A stretch of 5,256 bases of DNA, from assembly GCA_001817635.1 (NCBI GenBank), contig MHIS01000013.1, forward strand, positions 48,267 through 53,522, read 5' to 3'. Both the position numbers and the translations under genes were made by a program. This DNA comes from Candidatus Colwellbacteria bacterium GWA2_46_10 (GTDB taxonomy: Bacteria > Patescibacteriota > Minisyncoccia > UBA6257 > Colwellbacteraceae). A model generated the notes under the pieces. That model saw only the letters and a list, made by a program, of their open reading frames with translations. It searched no databases and had not been told where the DNA came from. Below are positions 5,062-5,256 of this stretch, one piece after another; positions within the stretch are counted from its first letter, which is position 1; each line of letters opens with the position of its first letter.

Positions 5062-5070
5062 TGTGGATAA
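5062..5070 (-). promoter_or_regulatory. Perfect DnaA box
   Basis: The minus strand reads TTATCCACA, identical to the E. coli consensus DnaA box. It lies just upstream of the candidate -35 of the membrane-protein operon. No second box or AT-rich unwinding region is seen nearby, so this is at most a regulatory or titration site, and may be chance. Confidence 0.4.
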
Positions 5071-5093
5071 CTTGAACGTTATTATGATAACTC

Positions 5094-5256
5094 TTAATCA
5101 AGACTTTCGTCATAGGAAAAATCCTCATCAAGCAAATCAAAGCCAGAAAGATAATCTTCTAATTTACTACTAAGATCGTTTGCGCCCACGGAAGATGGGG
5201 GCGGGATAGAGGATACTGGTGACTGTGGAGCAGGTTTTGGCTTAGACTCGGGCTTA
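5094..5256 (-). CDS. C-terminal end of an unidentified Pro-rich protein (runs off the right edge)
   Basis: Only the last 53 residues are in the window. They start with a Pro/Lys/Ser linker (KPESKPKPAPQSPV, then IPPPSS) and end in a short acidic, aromatic segment (KLEDYLSGFDLLDEDFSYD), stop TAA at 5094-5096. This looks like a flexible linker joined to a short acidic peptide that could dock to a partner, but the family cannot be named from this part. It lies 76 bases upstream of the small membrane protein gene on the same strand; a separate promoter there suggests the two may be transcribed independently. After the stop, GTTAT/ATAAC could form a 5-bp hairpin, too weak to call a terminator. Confidence 0.7.
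   Translation of the reverse strand, partial: KPESKPKPAPQSPVSSIPPPSSVGANDLSSKLEDYLSGFDLLDEDFSYDESLD

Noticed and set aside
5062..5070. Replication origin
   Set aside because: Only one DnaA box is present, with no cluster, unwinding element, or dnaA/dnaN genes in the window.

Overview
The window looks like a piece of a Patescibacteria (CPR) chromosome. This placement is inference. It rests on the compact layout, genes starting without Shine-Dalgarno motifs, a secreted protein with a cysteine-containing Ig-like domain and a thrombospondin-1-like end of a kind common in that group, and a short single-chain phenylalanyl-tRNA synthetase. The code appears standard: the kinase gene stops at TGA five bases from a tRNA, and Trp is read from TGG.

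Left part (1-1892): the start of gyrB runs leftward off the edge, with a good promoter at 547-575. A 249-base divergent intergenic region holds that promoter, a hairpin and short repeated words. A rightward gene then encodes a PheRS whose alpha-type catalytic core is fused to a C-terminal FDX-ACB domain, the layout of mitochondrial PheRS (FARS2).

Middle part (1893-3345): a strong promoter (TTGACA-17-TAGAAT) drives an initiator tRNA(fMet) with the C1:A72 mismatch. Its likely intrinsic terminator lies inside the 3' coding end of the converging gene, an aminoglycoside/choline-kinase-like phosphotransferase of unknown substrate. Divergent from that kinase is a compact 72-codon gene with an extended -10 element seven bases before its ATG and a strong terminator right after its stop.

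Right part (3346-5256), all leftward: the C-terminal end of a Pro-rich acidic-tailed protein; a 75-residue single-pass membrane protein with an acidic tail; and, overlapping it at TAATG, a 404-residue secreted protein (signal peptide, helical/coiled-coil region, Gly-rich linker, Ig-like domain, TSP1-like C-terminus). Beyond its stop, another frame encodes a second Cys-rich TSP1-like stretch broken by one TGA, which suggests a frameshifted or decayed tail.

The left and middle genes serve DNA topology and translation (gyrase, Phe charging, initiation). The right cluster looks like a small envelope/surface operon. I see no mobile element, CRISPR array or defence system. The best leads are the mitochondrial-type PheRS, the atypical initiator tRNA with its embedded terminator, the apparent leaderless promoters, and the broken surface-protein tail.
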